A stretch of 64,000 nt of DNA from Pseudonocardia alni (GCF_002813375.1 NZ_PHUJ01000003.1:4154001-4218000), one strand, 5' to 3'; numbered from the stretch's first letter, positions 15,417 to 23,448 are shown. Numbers and translations: made by a program. Notes: generated by a model from the sequence alone, not told the origin.

Positions 15417-15923
15417 TCAGGCCGGGCGGTACCGGTACCGCGCCAGGTAGACGCAGTACCCGACGATCCCGGCGACCAGCAGCGCCAGCACCACCCAGAC
15501 CGCTCCGACCGGCAGCCTCGGCGGATCTGTGCGGGTGGCGTACACCGCCGTCACCGGGACCACGGTGAGCAGGAACAGGGTCGCGCCGAAGGTCCGGCCC
15601 ATGTCCTCGGCGAGCATGTGGCGCAGCCGTCCGATCCGCTGCGGCGCCGTCCAGTAGTCGCGGTGCGGCACCGACACCCGTGCCAGCGAGCCGGTCGCGA
15701 CCAGGCGGTAGAGCCCGGCGCCGATCCCGGCGACGAGCAGCCCGAACAGCGTGCCGAGCGTCAGGAACCAGGCGCGGCTGCCGAACGCGGTCGGCACGCC
15801 CGTGGGGTCGAAGTGCAGCGGCACCCGGTCCTCGGGGAGCTCACCGGCCGCCCACACCAGGGCGAACGCGTAGAACACCGAGCCGGCGAGGAGCGGGAAC
15901 CAGGGGCGCACCGCCCGGATCAT
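15417..15923 (-). CDS. DUF1648-type integral membrane protein, 168 aa
   Basis: The 168-aa protein has four predicted membrane spans: about 10-27, 50-72, 112-130 and 138-158. The N-terminal half has LPEDRVPLHFDPTGVPTAFG, the hallmark of DUF1648 (PLHFDxxGxPxxxG). Such proteins often accompany small regulators in Gram-positive bacteria, with unknown function. Its ATG overlaps the stop of the TetR gene (ATGA), so the two are one operon. Confidence 0.85.
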   Translation of the reverse strand: MIRAVRPWFPLLAGSVFYAFALVWAAGELPEDRVPLHFDPTGVPTAFGSRAWFLTLGTLFGLLVAGIGAGLYRLVATGSLARVSVPHRDYWTAPQRIGRLRHMLAEDMGRTFGATLFLLTVVPVTAVYATRTDPPRLPVGAVWVVLALLVAGIVGYCVYLARYRYRPA

Positions 15924-16519
15924 TCCGGGTCGCCGGCCGGTCCGCGCGCCGTGGCGGGAGCGAGCCGGTCGAGCATCGCGGTCAGGGTCCGCCGGGCGCG
16001 GTCGACGGGGGCGCCGTGCAGCGCGACCTCCGTGCTGAGCCCCGCGGTCAGGGCGAGCAGGGCGTGCGCGTCGGTGTCGGGGTCGGCCGACCCGGCGTCG
16101 CCGACGACCCGGACGGCGAGGGCACGGATCTCGTCGTCGCCGTCGGTGAGGATCGCCCGCGCGCGCTCGTCGACCTCGCGGGTGGCGAAGGCGGCGTGGA
16201 TGCGCAGCGCGTCACGGGTCCGCGGATGCTCACCGAGCAGCTCGTCGAGGATCGTCGCGAGGACGGTCCGGTCGCCGCCGCCCACAGCCCGGGCCCTGGT
16301 CTCGATCCGCTCCTCCATCTGCCGGTGCGACCGGTCCAGGGCGTGCAGCAGCAGTGCGTCCTTGCTGGCGAAGTAGTGCTGGACACGGCCCATCGAGATG
16401 CCGGCCTCGGCTGCGACCGAGCGCAGCGAGACCGCCTCGGTGCCCGACCGTGCGACGAGCGCGAGCACGGCGTCGGCGATCTCGGAGCGGCGGGTGTCGT
16501 GGTCGACGGAGCGGGGCAC
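15920..16519 (-). CDS. TetR-family transcriptional regulator
   Basis: The 199-aa protein has an N-terminal helix-turn-helix (about residues 10-56: ALVARSGTEAVSLRSVAAEAG, then ISMGRVQHYFASKDALLLHA) and a helical ligand domain. I chose GTG 16519 over longer frames because those would be translated across the operators. The regulator precedes a DUF1648 membrane gene in the same operon and is divergent from a 68-aa membrane gene. Two palindromes in the gap should be its operators, so it probably represses itself and both membrane genes. Confidence 0.9.
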   Translation of the reverse strand: MPRSVDHDTRRSEIADAVLALVARSGTEAVSLRSVAAEAGISMGRVQHYFASKDALLLHALDRSHRQMEERIETRARAVGGGDRTVLATILDELLGEHPRTRDALRIHAAFATREVDERARAILTDGDDEIRALAVRVVGDAGSADPDTDAHALLALTAGLSTEVALHGAPVDRARRTLTAMLDRLAPATARGPAGDPE

Positions 16520-16532
16520 GACGTCACCGTAG

Positions 16533-16590
16533 CAATGCGGTCGCATTGACAACTCGAGCCGCACACTGTTGCAATGCGAGCGCATTGCAA
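16533..16590. promoter_or_regulatory. Two TetR operators
   Basis: The first dyad, CAATGCGGTCGCATTG, is at 16533-16548 with 7-bp perfect arms. The second is 16569-16590, a perfect 22-bp dyad with 10-bp arms TTGCAATGCG/CGCATTGCAA around AG. Both share the half-site CAATGCG and their centres are 39 bp apart. They lie between the divergent TetR and 68-aa membrane genes; the first begins 14 bp upstream of the TetR start. Confidence 0.88.
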
Positions 16591-16604
16591 TCTGGGGAGG
16601 GCAT

Positions 16605-16811
16605 GTGAAGACGGCACAGAACGTCGCCGGGTTCCTCGGGGTGGTCCTCGGCGTGATCCCGCTGCTGCAGTACCTGGTCACCGGCCGGATCGGCCTGTGG
16701 TCCTTCGTGGTCGGCGACTCGCCGGCGCTGCCGTGGGCCTACCCCGCGGTCCTGCTCGTGGTCACCGCGGTCGTGGTCGTGGTGGTCGACCGGCGGGAGA
16801 AGGCGGGCTGA
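16605..16811 (+). CDS. Small two-span membrane protein, 68 aa
   Basis: The GTG start at 16605 follows GGGGAGG. The product has two hydrophobic helices (about residues 8-26 and 40-62) separated by a short polar loop and ends with a basic tail, DRREKAG. It is controlled by the adjacent TetR operators. I do not recognise a family. With the divergent DUF1648 gene it suggests a membrane or stress response unit. Confidence 0.7.
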   Translation: MKTAQNVAGFLGVVLGVIPLLQYLVTGRIGLWSFVVGDSPALPWAYPAVLLVVTAVVVVVVDRREKAG

Positions 16812-16816
16812 TCCGG

Positions 16817-16936
16817 TCAGTCCTGCCGCGGCGAGCCGTAGCGCTCGACGGTGAACCCGAGCGCCCGGTAGTGGTCCAGCCACCGGTCGAGAGCGGTGGT
16901 GGCGAAGACCGGGGCGACCGAGCGCAGCGTGGACAC
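16817..16936 (-). pseudogene. Remnant of a glyoxalase/VOC-family protein
   Basis: Forty codons resemble the N-terminus of VOC-fold proteins: SVAPVFATTALDRWLDHYRALGF, then TVERYGSPRQD and a stop. Complete family members are about 120 aa. The rest is missing, replaced by the stop on one side and unrelated sequence on the other. It could be a real micro-protein, but a truncated gene is more likely. Confidence 0.45.
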
Positions 16937-16953
16937 CGAGGCAGTCTGCCCGC

Positions 16954-17199
16954 ATGCTCGGCGCCGTCGGGGACCTGCCGGTGAACCTGCACCGCTACGC
17001 GCAGGGCAGTCCTGAGATCACGCGCTACCTGGTGTTCCGCGACCGGCTCCGCGCCCACGACGACGAGCGGGCGCGCTACGAGGCGCACAAGCGCGGCCTC
17101 ACCGGACGGGAGCGGGCCGACATGAACCTCTACGCCGACGCCAAGGGTCCGGTCGTCGAGGAAGTCATCGGCCGGGCCGGCGGCCCGCCCCGGCCCTGA
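16954..17199 (+). pseudogene. C-terminal half of a GrpB-family (UPF0157) protein
   Basis: The 81-aa frame matches the end of GrpB proteins: VNLHRYAQGSPEITRYLVFR, DRLRAHDDERARYEAHK, then ADAKGPVVEEVIGR. Family members are about 170 aa and belong to the nucleotidyltransferase superfamily. Here the N-terminal half with the catalytic residues is absent and replaced by the VOC remnant on the other strand. Probably a gene fragment left by deletion. Confidence 0.65.
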
Positions 17200-17205
17200 C
17201 CCGGA

Positions 17206-17997
17206 TCAGCCGCCGGGACGCTCCGCCCGCTCGGCGAGCATCCGCTCGGTCGCCGCCCGGACCTCGTCGACACCGATCTCCTCGACGCCGTCGGCGGTCA
17301 CCGTGATCAGGTTCGGGAAGATCGCCCGGGTGAGGTCGGGGCCCGCGGTGGCGGTGTCGTCGTCGGCGGCGTCCCACAGCGCGTTGACCGCGAGCGCGAT
17401 CGCGCCGGCCCGGTCGACGCCCGGATCGTGCCGCTTCTTCAGCGACGCCTCGGCGAACTGCGAGCCGGACCCGATGCCGACGTAGCCGGACCGGGCGCGC
17501 TTGATGCTGCCGGTCGGGTCGTAGGTGACGATGCGGACCGGGTCGGGGTCGGTCGGGTCGTAGCCGACGAACAGCGGCAGCGCGACGAAGCCCTGCATCG
17601 CCGCGCCCAGGTTCTCCCGCACGATGCTCGACAGCCTGCGGACCTTGCCGTCCTGGCTGATCGGCGCGCCCTCGACCTTCTCGTACTGCTCCACCTCGGC
17701 CGCGAACATCGTCAGCATCTGCAACGCGTGCCCGACCGACCCGGCGAACCCGGCGGCGGAGGTGTCGTCGATGCCGACGACCTTCACCAGGTCCTTCTGT
17801 GCGATCAGGTTGCCGGACGTGGCGCGCCGGTCACCGGCGAGCAGCACGCCGTCGGCCCAGGTCAGGGCGATGATCGTGGTGCCGTGCGGGACGTCCAGGT
17901 CGGCCGGGACCCGCTGGGCGGGGTCGCGCGGGAGGTGCGAGGGCAGCAGCTCGGGGGCGTGCGCACGCAGCTGCTCGAGGAACGAGGGTCCGGTCAT
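17206..17997 (-). CDS. prcB: 20S proteasome beta subunit, orphan copy
   Basis: The 263-aa protein has a 39-residue propeptide ending in HG, followed by the catalytic N-terminal threonine (T40 of the precursor, T1 mature). Counting from T1, the conserved D17 (AGDRRAT) and K33 (DLVKV) are in place, and GSGSQFAEASL matches the later active-site region, so the subunit should be active after self-cleavage. In actinobacteria prcB normally sits before prcA with the Pup genes. Here no alpha subunit, pup, dop or pafA gene is nearby. It is either a duplicate or the locus has been split. It is divergent from a nitronate monooxygenase gene. Confidence 0.9.
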   Translation of the reverse strand: MTGPSFLEQLRAHAPELLPSHLPRDPAQRVPADLDVPHGTTIIALTWADGVLLAGDRRATSGNLIAQKDLVKVVGIDDTSAAGFAGSVGHALQMLTMFAAEVEQYEKVEGAPISQDGKVRRLSSIVRENLGAAMQGFVALPLFVGYDPTDPDPVRIVTYDPTGSIKRARSGYVGIGSGSQFAEASLKKRHDPGVDRAGAIALAVNALWDAADDDTATAGPDLTRAIFPNLITVTADGVEEIGVDEVRAATERMLAERAERPGG

Positions 17998-18099
17998 GAG
18001 GGGGAGCGGGCTCCTTCGCACTGCGGGGCGGGGACGGGGCCGATCCTTCCCGTCCGCGGCGCCCCGGTCCACCCGCGGTGGAATGGCACACTCAGGGCG

Positions 18100-19149
18100 G
18101 TGAGCGCACGGAGCCGGGCCGAGTCCTTCTGCACACGCCACGGACTGGGGGTGCCCGTCCTGGAGGCCCCGATGGCCGGGGCCTGCCCACCGGAGCTGGC
18201 GGCCGCGGTCGCCGCGGCGGGCGGCATGGGTGCCGCGGGCGTCGTGAACGACACCCCGGAGGCGATCGCCGACTGGGCCGCCCGCTTCCGCGCGCTCGCC
18301 GGGACCGCGCCGTTCCAGCTCAACCTGTGGATCCCCGACCCGCCCGCCGACGACGACGTGGGCCTGCAGACCGCCTACCTCGACAGCCTGGGCGGCACAC
18401 CCGCACCGGCCGGCGGCCCCGGACCGTCGTTCTCCGACCAGCTCGTCGCCGTCCTGGCCGCCCGGCCCGCGGTCGTCTCGACGATCATGGGGCTGTTCAC
18501 GGCCGAGCAGGTCGCCGCGGTGCACGGTGCGGGCTGCGCCTGGTTCGCGACGGTCACGACCCGCACCGAGGCCATCGCGGCGGAGCGGGCGGGGGCCGAC
18601 GCCGTCGTCGTGCAGGGCATGGAGGCCGGCGGGCACCGCGGGACCACCGACCCCGCCGACGCCGAGGCCGTCTCGGTCGGGCTGCTCGCGCTCGTCCCGT
18701 GGGTGGCCGACGCCGTCGGTGTCCCGGTGGTCGCCGCCGGTGCGATCGGGGACGGCCGGGCCCTGGCCGCCGCGCTCACCCTCGGCGCGAGCGCGGTGCA
18801 GGTGGGGACGGCGCTGCTGCGCTGCCCCGAGGCCGGGATCGACGACGGCTGGTCCGCCCGGCTCGACGGCCTCGACCCCACCGGCACGACGACGACCCGT
18901 GCCTACACCGGCCGGCTGGCCCGCGGCATCGCCACCGACTACGTCCGCGCCTGGACCGTGCCGGGCGCCCCGGCCCCGGCGCCCTACCCCCATCAGCGAC
19001 GCCTGGTGGCCCGCTACCGCGCGGGCGAGCCCGGCGCGGTCGACCGGGTCAACCACTGGGCCGGGCAGGCCGCCGGACGTGCGACGACCGACCCGGCGTC
19101 CGAGGTCGTCGCCCGGCTGTGGCGCGAGGCGGACCCGCTGCTGCCGTGA
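18100..19149 (+). CDS. Nitronate monooxygenase (2-nitropropane dioxygenase-like)
   Basis: This is an FMN-dependent TIM-barrel enzyme that oxidises alkyl nitronates such as propionate-3-nitronate. The 349-aa product has VPVLEAPMAGACPPELAAAV near the start, AAAGGMGAAGVVNDTPE, then VVVQGMEAGGHRGT (flavin/catalytic loop) and VVAAGAIGDGRALAAALTLG (phosphate-binding GGI-like loop). GTG 18100 is taken because the family begins with a short basic helix before VPVLEAPM. No ribosome site is obvious, so the transcript may be leaderless. Confidence 0.87.
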   Translation: MSARSRAESFCTRHGLGVPVLEAPMAGACPPELAAAVAAAGGMGAAGVVNDTPEAIADWAARFRALAGTAPFQLNLWIPDPPADDDVGLQTAYLDSLGGTPAPAGGPGPSFSDQLVAVLAARPAVVSTIMGLFTAEQVAAVHGAGCAWFATVTTRTEAIAAERAGADAVVVQGMEAGGHRGTTDPADAEAVSVGLLALVPWVADAVGVPVVAAGAIGDGRALAAALTLGASAVQVGTALLRCPEAGIDDGWSARLDGLDPTGTTTTRAYTGRLARGIATDYVRAWTVPGAPAPAPYPHQRRLVARYRAGEPGAVDRVNHWAGQAAGRATTDPASEVVARLWREADPLLP

Positions 19150-19156
19150 GCCCGGC

Positions 19157-19390
19157 TCAGTCGCGGAAGGGGTCGACCATGTCGTCGAACTCGCCCTTCT
19201 TGGCACCGTCGACGAACGCGGAGATCTCGGCCGGGGTGTAGACGAGCACCGGGCCGTCGGGGTCGCGGGCGTTGCGGACCGCGACCTGGCCGTCGTCCAG
19301 TACGGCGAACTCCACGTTCCGCCCGCCGGCGGGGCGGCGCCACGTCACGGGGCCGAGATCTGCTGCGCGCGTGCCGTTCGGGTGGGGCAT
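19157..19390 (-). CDS. DUF397-domain protein, 77 aa
   Basis: DUF397 proteins are small actinobacterial proteins often paired with XRE regulators in development or toxin-antitoxin-like units. Here the core is TWRRPAGGRNVEFAVLDDGQ, VAVRNARDPDGPVLVYTPAE and ISAFVDGAKKGEFDDMV. The start ATG 19390 has GGAGG upstream. No XRE partner is adjacent, so it is a solo member. The N-terminus (PHPNGTRAADLGPV) differs from the usual short leader. Confidence 0.85.
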   Translation of the reverse strand: MPHPNGTRAADLGPVTWRRPAGGRNVEFAVLDDGQVAVRNARDPDGPVLVYTPAEISAFVDGAKKGEFDDMVDPFRD

Positions 19391-19515
19391 GGGGACCTCC
19401 GGGTGTGTCCGCTGCGTCCGTTTGACTGCGGAGAGTGTCGAAAGACTGTGCAAGCGATCTTGCATCCGCACGTGTCATCCGTGACGATGGAAGCACCGAC
19501 ACGCTGAGGGGGCCC

Positions 19516-19860
19516 GTGAATGCGCCGGTCGACGCACGGATCTGCCGCCGGGTGGCTGTCGTCGTGACCGCCGGACGGATGAACGAGGCCGGCGGACCCG
19601 ACGTCCTCACGGTGACGTCCGTTCTCGACGGTCGTGCACACAAGGTGACCGACTCGGAACTCTGCGCACCGCACTCGATGCGGACCGGCCGGTATGCGGC
19701 CCTGTGTGGCCACCTGGTGTCCCCGGCCCCGCTGATCGACGTCGCCGGGACCCCGTGCGGCCGCTGCGTGCAGCTCGATCCGACGCCACCGGCGGAGGTG
19801 ACGTCGCGGCGCCCCGCCCGCCGGCGCGGCTGGGGCCTGCGCCGGGTCCTGCCGGCCTGA
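19516..19860 (+). CDS. Small conserved actinobacterial protein, 114 aa
   Basis: Resembles, by recall, a common Pseudonocardiaceae family of short proteins with a conserved GRYAALCGHLV segment and a CGRC pair near the C-terminus (Cys residues that may bind metal). Other visible stretches are VLTVTSVLDGRAHKVTDSEL and an Arg-rich tail. The function is unknown. GTG 19516 follows a GAGGGGG site. An internal ATG would remove about 17 residues. Confidence 0.65.
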   Translation: MNAPVDARICRRVAVVVTAGRMNEAGGPDVLTVTSVLDGRAHKVTDSELCAPHSMRTGRYAALCGHLVSPAPLIDVAGTPCGRCVQLDPTPPAEVTSRRPARRRGWGLRRVLPA

Positions 19861-19886
19861 GTCGTCCGGTACCGGAGCGGGACCCG

Positions 19887-20111
19887 TCAGCGGGCGAGCC
19901 GCTCCGGGTCGGTCTGCTCGTGGCGGCGCAGCGGTCCCCGGGTGCGCCGCTCCAGGTAGCGGCGGCCCGAGCGGGTCAGCTTGCTGAGGGTGTTGGGGCC
20001 GCGGCGGCGCTCGACGGCGTCGCCGATCTTGCCCAGGAGCCAGGCCAGCAGCGGTGCACCGACCGCCAGGAGCAGCCATACGCGCAGGTGCCGGGAGAGC
20101 AGGGCCCACAT
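19887..20111 (-). CDS. Small membrane-anchored protein, 74 aa
   Basis: One hydrophobic span (about residues 9-27) is followed by a strongly basic cytoplasmic tail (RRRGPNTLSKL, RSGRRYLERRTRG). Similar short proteins with a WALLxRHL start are common in actinobacteria but unassigned. ATG 20111 is preceded by a GAAAGGAC ribosome site. It is convergent with the 114-aa gene. Confidence 0.65.
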   Translation of the reverse strand: MWALLSRHLRVWLLLAVGAPLLAWLLGKIGDAVERRRGPNTLSKLTRSGRRYLERRTRGPLRRHEQTDPERLAR

Positions 20112-20302
20112 GTCCGGACCGTCCTTTCACTGGGGGCGACGGAGGTGTCGTCGCCGGAGGCGCCGACAGTAGTGCGGCCCGCCCGGGTGCGCCCGCTGCG
20201 AGGTGACGGCCCGTGACCGACCTGCCACGGGATCGTTGTACGACGCGAGGGTGGGTCCGGCTGCCCCCGGCCGGGCGCCCGCTTCTGCGAGGAGGTACGC
20301 CC

Positions 20303-20596
20303 GTGTTCGCTCCGGGTTCCGGCAGCGTGGTCGTCGTCGCCGTCGCGCTGCTCGTCGTCGTCGCCGCCCTGGCCAGTCCCGCGGGTCGCCGTGCCGCGGT
20401 GGCCGCGCTCGGCTCGGTCGGACGCTGGCCCGCGCTGATCCGCGCGGAGATGCGCGGTGACGCGCCGCTGTCCGACGGGCGCGCCGACACCGCCGACGAT
20501 CGTCGCGTCGACACCACGCCCGAGATGCCGGCGGTGCGTGCCGAACCGCTGCCGCCGACGTCCACGTTCCCGCAGGTGAGACGCCCGGGAGGGTGA
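20303..20596 (+). CDS. Single-span membrane protein, 97 aa
   Basis: GTG 20303 follows GAGGAGG by seven bases, the best site in the region; an in-frame ATG at 20213 lacks one. The product starts with a hydrophobic helix (about residues 9-25, SVVVVAVALLVVVAALA), then a basic juxtamembrane segment, then a disordered acidic and Pro-rich tail (TADDRRVDTTPEMPAV). No family recognised. Confidence 0.6.
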   Translation: MFAPGSGSVVVVAVALLVVVAALASPAGRRAAVAALGSVGRWPALIRAEMRGDAPLSDGRADTADDRRVDTTPEMPAVRAEPLPPTSTFPQVRRPGG

Positions 20597-20644
20597 TCAT
20601 CGCCCGGTGTGGGAGACGGGACTGACGCCGGACGCCCCGGACGC

Positions 20645-20662
20645 GGTAAATTTTCTTTTACC
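20645..20662. promoter_or_regulatory. AT-rich palindrome upstream of the BI-1 family gene
   Basis: GGTAAATTTTCTTTTACC has 6-bp arms around a TTTTCT centre, inside otherwise 75% GC sequence. It lies about 90-110 bp before the membrane-gene start. It could be a regulator site or promoter element. The T-run makes it the only AT island in this part of the window. Confidence 0.5.
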
Positions 20663-20752
20663 AGCGGGAACCCCCGGCGCTCCCTCGGCGTTGCACACGT
20701 GTGAGGGCCTGCCAGAGGTGGGCCCCGCACACGTCCGTCGAGGAGGATCCAG

Positions 20753-21574
20753 GTGCGCTCCACGAGCAACCCGGCGTTCCGCAACCTGCCCACACAGAAG
20801 CAGGGCGGCTACGCCACGTTCGACCGCTCGGGTGGCGGCATGATGGGCGGGGGCGCCGCCATGGCCGGCTCCCAGTCGTCCTACGTCGACCCGACCCAGG
20901 CCACGCAGGACACGGGCCGGCCGATCACGGTCGACGACGTCGTCCAGAAGACCGCCATCAGCGCTGCCCTGGCTCTGGTCGCGGGCACCCTGACCGTGCT
21001 GTCGGGTCTCTACATCCTGGCGTTGCCCGCGTTCATCGTCGGGCTCGTCGTGTCCCTGATCGTCATCTTCAGGCAGAAGCCCAGCGCCGTCCTGACGCTG
21101 CTCTACTCCGGCTCGATGGGTGTCGCCCTCGGCGGCATCACCGGGTTCATGCAGATGGACCCGAACCTCCGGGGCATCGGCGTCCAGGCCGTGATCGGCA
21201 CCGCCGGTGTGTTCTTCGGGATGCTGGTCGTCTACAAGACCGGTGCCGTCCGGGTCACCCCACGGTTCACCAAGTGGATGATGGGCGCGCTGATCGGCGT
21301 CGTCGTCCTCATGCTGGCCAACCTGGTCGCGAGCTTCTTCACCGAGGGTGGCTTCGGCCTCCGTGACGGCGGCCCGCTGGCCATCCTGTTCAGCATCGTC
21401 GTGATCGGCGTGGCGGCGTTCAGCCTGCTGCTCGACTTCGACGCCGCGGACAACGCGGTCAAGGCCGGTGTTCCGGCGAAGTACTCCTGGTACCTCGCGT
21501 TCGGCCTGATGACCACGATCGTCTGGCTCTACATCGAGATCCTGCGCCTGCTCAGCTACCTGCGCCAGGACTGA
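20753..21574 (+). CDS. Bax inhibitor-1/YccA-family membrane protein
   Basis: The 273-aa protein has a 65-residue Gly/Ser/Met-rich cytoplasmic N-terminus containing NPAFRNLP, a conserved start for actinobacterial members, followed by seven hydrophobic spans between about residues 70 and 265. The later part has LLLDFDAADNAVKAGVPAKYSWYLAFGL, the BI-1 signature loop with paired acidic residues that in the BsYetJ homologue gate calcium leak. GTG 20753 follows GAGGAGG. An isolated gene, probably monocistronic, with hairpin terminators behind it. Confidence 0.9.
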   Translation: MRSTSNPAFRNLPTQKQGGYATFDRSGGGMMGGGAAMAGSQSSYVDPTQATQDTGRPITVDDVVQKTAISAALALVAGTLTVLSGLYILALPAFIVGLVVSLIVIFRQKPSAVLTLLYSGSMGVALGGITGFMQMDPNLRGIGVQAVIGTAGVFFGMLVVYKTGAVRVTPRFTKWMMGALIGVVVLMLANLVASFFTEGGFGLRDGGPLAILFSIVVIGVAAFSLLLDFDAADNAVKAGVPAKYSWYLAFGLMTTIVWLYIEILRLLSYLRQD

Positions 21575-21587
21575 CCGGCCACCCACG

Positions 21588-21668
21588 ACCCGGCCCGTGA
21601 GGGCCGGGTGCGGCCGGAATCGCCCCCTCCGGTCGCGCGCGCCGCGGACACCTCAGGTGTCCGCGGCG
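21588..21668 (+). terminator. Tandem hairpin terminator after the BI-1 gene
   Basis: The first stem-loop, 21588-21609, has ACCCGGCCC/GGGCCGGGT arms with a 4-nt loop, starting 14 bp after the stop codon. The second, 21640-21668, has 13-bp perfect arms around TCA. Neither has a long T tract, which is usual in high-GC actinobacteria. Confidence 0.7.
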
Positions 21669-21720
21669 TCGTCGTGTCCGGGGGTGGCCCGGCGGGGCCG
21701 GGAGTCGTAGCGTCGGTGTC

Positions 21721-22164
21721 GTGCCCGGGAACGACCCGGTCGTCACCGGGATCGCCATCCTCCTGGGGATCGCGTTCGGGCCCGCGGTGCTCGTGGGGCT
21801 GCTGGTGCGCCTGCCCCGCCTGGTGCGCCGGGTCGCCGCGCGGCACCGCCGCCCGGCTCCGTCGCGTCCGATCGGGCCGCCGCTGGAACGGCTCGTCGCC
21901 GATCTGCGCCGCCTCGACCGGCTGCGCCGCGGGCCGCAGCCGGCCACCCGGGTCCGGCGCCTGGCGCTGCTGGCCGCCTACGACGACGTCCTGCTCGACG
22001 TCTGCCGGGCCGTCGGCGTCGAGGACCCGCCGCTGCGCGCCCACGTCGAGGCGGGCGGGACCCAGGGCGCGCTCGACGCCGACCGGGAGTTCGCCCGGCT
22101 GCGGACCGAGGCCGACATCGAGGCCACCGGCGTGCGCATCGACCCGCCCGGCCACGCCGCCTGA
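21721..22164 (+). CDS. Conserved actinobacterial membrane-anchored protein, 147 aa
   Basis: One N-terminal hydrophobic span (about residues 8-30) is followed by a basic stretch and a helical cytoplasmic domain with repeated RL/DR pairs, LERLVADLRRLDRL and RRLALLAAYDDVLLDVCRAV. GTG 21721. I recall similar proteins in Pseudonocardiaceae without assigned function. It is convergent with fadA and the two share a terminator. Confidence 0.65.
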   Translation: MPGNDPVVTGIAILLGIAFGPAVLVGLLVRLPRLVRRVAARHRRPAPSRPIGPPLERLVADLRRLDRLRRGPQPATRVRRLALLAAYDDVLLDVCRAVGVEDPPLRAHVEAGGTQGALDADREFARLRTEADIEATGVRIDPPGHAA

Positions 22165-22177
22165 CCCCGTGACGCCG

Positions 22178-22210
22178 ACGGGCCGGCCCGCGCGAGGCGG
22201 ACCGGCCCGT
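22178..22210. terminator. Bidirectional hairpin terminator
   Basis: ACGGGCCGG (22178-22186) pairs with CCGGCCCGT (22202-22210) between two convergent genes, 14 bp after one stop and 18 bp before the other. Confidence 0.7.
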
Positions 22211-22227
22211 TCGTGGGCGCCGTGGGG

Positions 22228-23448
22228 TCAGGCGAGGTTCTCGATCACCAGCGCCATGCCCTGGCCGCCGCCGACGCACATCGTCTCGAGCCCGTAGCGG
22301 CCGCCGGTGCTGCGCAGGCCGTTCATCAGGGTCGTCGTGATGCGGGCGCCGGTCATGCCGAACGGGTGGCCCAGCGCGATCGCGCCGCCGTGCACGTTCA
22401 GCTTGGCCTCGTCGATGCCCAGGTCGCGGGCGCTGGGCAGCACCTGCGCGGCGAAGGCCTCGTTGATCTCGACCAGGTCGATGTCGTCGATGGTGAGCCC
22501 GGCGCGCCGCAGCGCCTGCTGGGAGGCCTCGACCGGGCCGTAGCCCATGATCTCCGGCGACAGCCCGGTGACACCGGTCGAGACGACCCGGGCCAGCGGC
22601 GTGACGCCGAGCTGCTCGGCCTTCGTGTCGGACATGATCACCAGGGCGGCGGCGCCGTCGTTGAGCGGGCACGCGTTGCCGGCGGTGATCCGGCCGTCCG
22701 GGCGGAAGACGGGCTTGAGCTGCGAGATCTTGTCGTAGGTGGTGCCGGGGCGGGGGCCGTCGTCGGTGTCGACGACCGTGCCGTCGGGCAGCGTCACCGG
22801 GGTGATCTCGCGCGCGAAGAAGCCGTCGGCGATGGCCTTCTCCGCACGGTTCTGCGACTGCACCGCGAAGCGGTCCATGTCGTCGCGGGACACGTCCTTG
22901 TACCGCGCCAGGTTCTCCGCGGTCTGTCCCATGGAGATGTAGGCGTCCGGCAGGAGGCTCTGGTCGCGCGGGTCGGTCCAGGTCTCGGTGCCCTTCTCCG
23001 CGGTCTCGGCGGTGCGGGCCTCGGCGTCGGCGAACAGCGGGTTGTGCGTGTCCGGCCAGGAGTCCGACGTGCCGCGGGAGAAGCGGGAGACGGTCTCGAC
23101 ACCGGCGGAGACGAACACGTCGCCCTCACCGGCCTTGATCGCGTGCAGCGCCATCCGGGTCGTCTGCAGCGACGACGAGCAGTACCGGGTGATGGTGGTG
23201 CCGGGTAGCGAGTCGTAGCCGAGCTGGATCGCGACGATCCGGGCCAGGTTGTTGCCCTGCTCCCCACCGGGCAGGCCGCAGCCGAGCATCAGGTCGTCGA
23301 TCTCGGCCGGGTCCAGCTGCGGGACCTGGCCCAGGGCGGCGCGGACCATCTGCACGGTCAGGTCGTCCGGGCGCATCCCGGCCAGGGAGCCCTTGTTGGC
23401 GCGGCCGATCGGGGACCGGGCCGCGGCGACGATCACGGCTTCGGGCAT
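22228..23448 (-). CDS. fadA: Acetyl-CoA C-acyltransferase (thiolase)
   Basis: This is a degradative thiolase that cleaves 3-ketoacyl-CoA with CoA in beta-oxidation. The 406-aa product has the N-terminal nucleophile C90 in TRYCSSSLQTT, NEAFAAQVL, GGAIALGHPFGMTGARI (catalytic His) and the second cysteine in ETMCVGGGQG. ATG 23448 follows GGAGGACG. By position it corresponds to Rv1074c (fadA3). No acyl-CoA dehydrogenase or hydratase is adjacent, so it works with partners encoded elsewhere. Confidence 0.94.
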   Translation of the reverse strand: MPEAVIVAAARSPIGRANKGSLAGMRPDDLTVQMVRAALGQVPQLDPAEIDDLMLGCGLPGGEQGNNLARIVAIQLGYDSLPGTTITRYCSSSLQTTRMALHAIKAGEGDVFVSAGVETVSRFSRGTSDSWPDTHNPLFADAEARTAETAEKGTETWTDPRDQSLLPDAYISMGQTAENLARYKDVSRDDMDRFAVQSQNRAEKAIADGFFAREITPVTLPDGTVVDTDDGPRPGTTYDKISQLKPVFRPDGRITAGNACPLNDGAAALVIMSDTKAEQLGVTPLARVVSTGVTGLSPEIMGYGPVEASQQALRRAGLTIDDIDLVEINEAFAAQVLPSARDLGIDEAKLNVHGGAIALGHPFGMTGARITTTLMNGLRSTGGRYGLETMCVGGGQGMALVIENLA

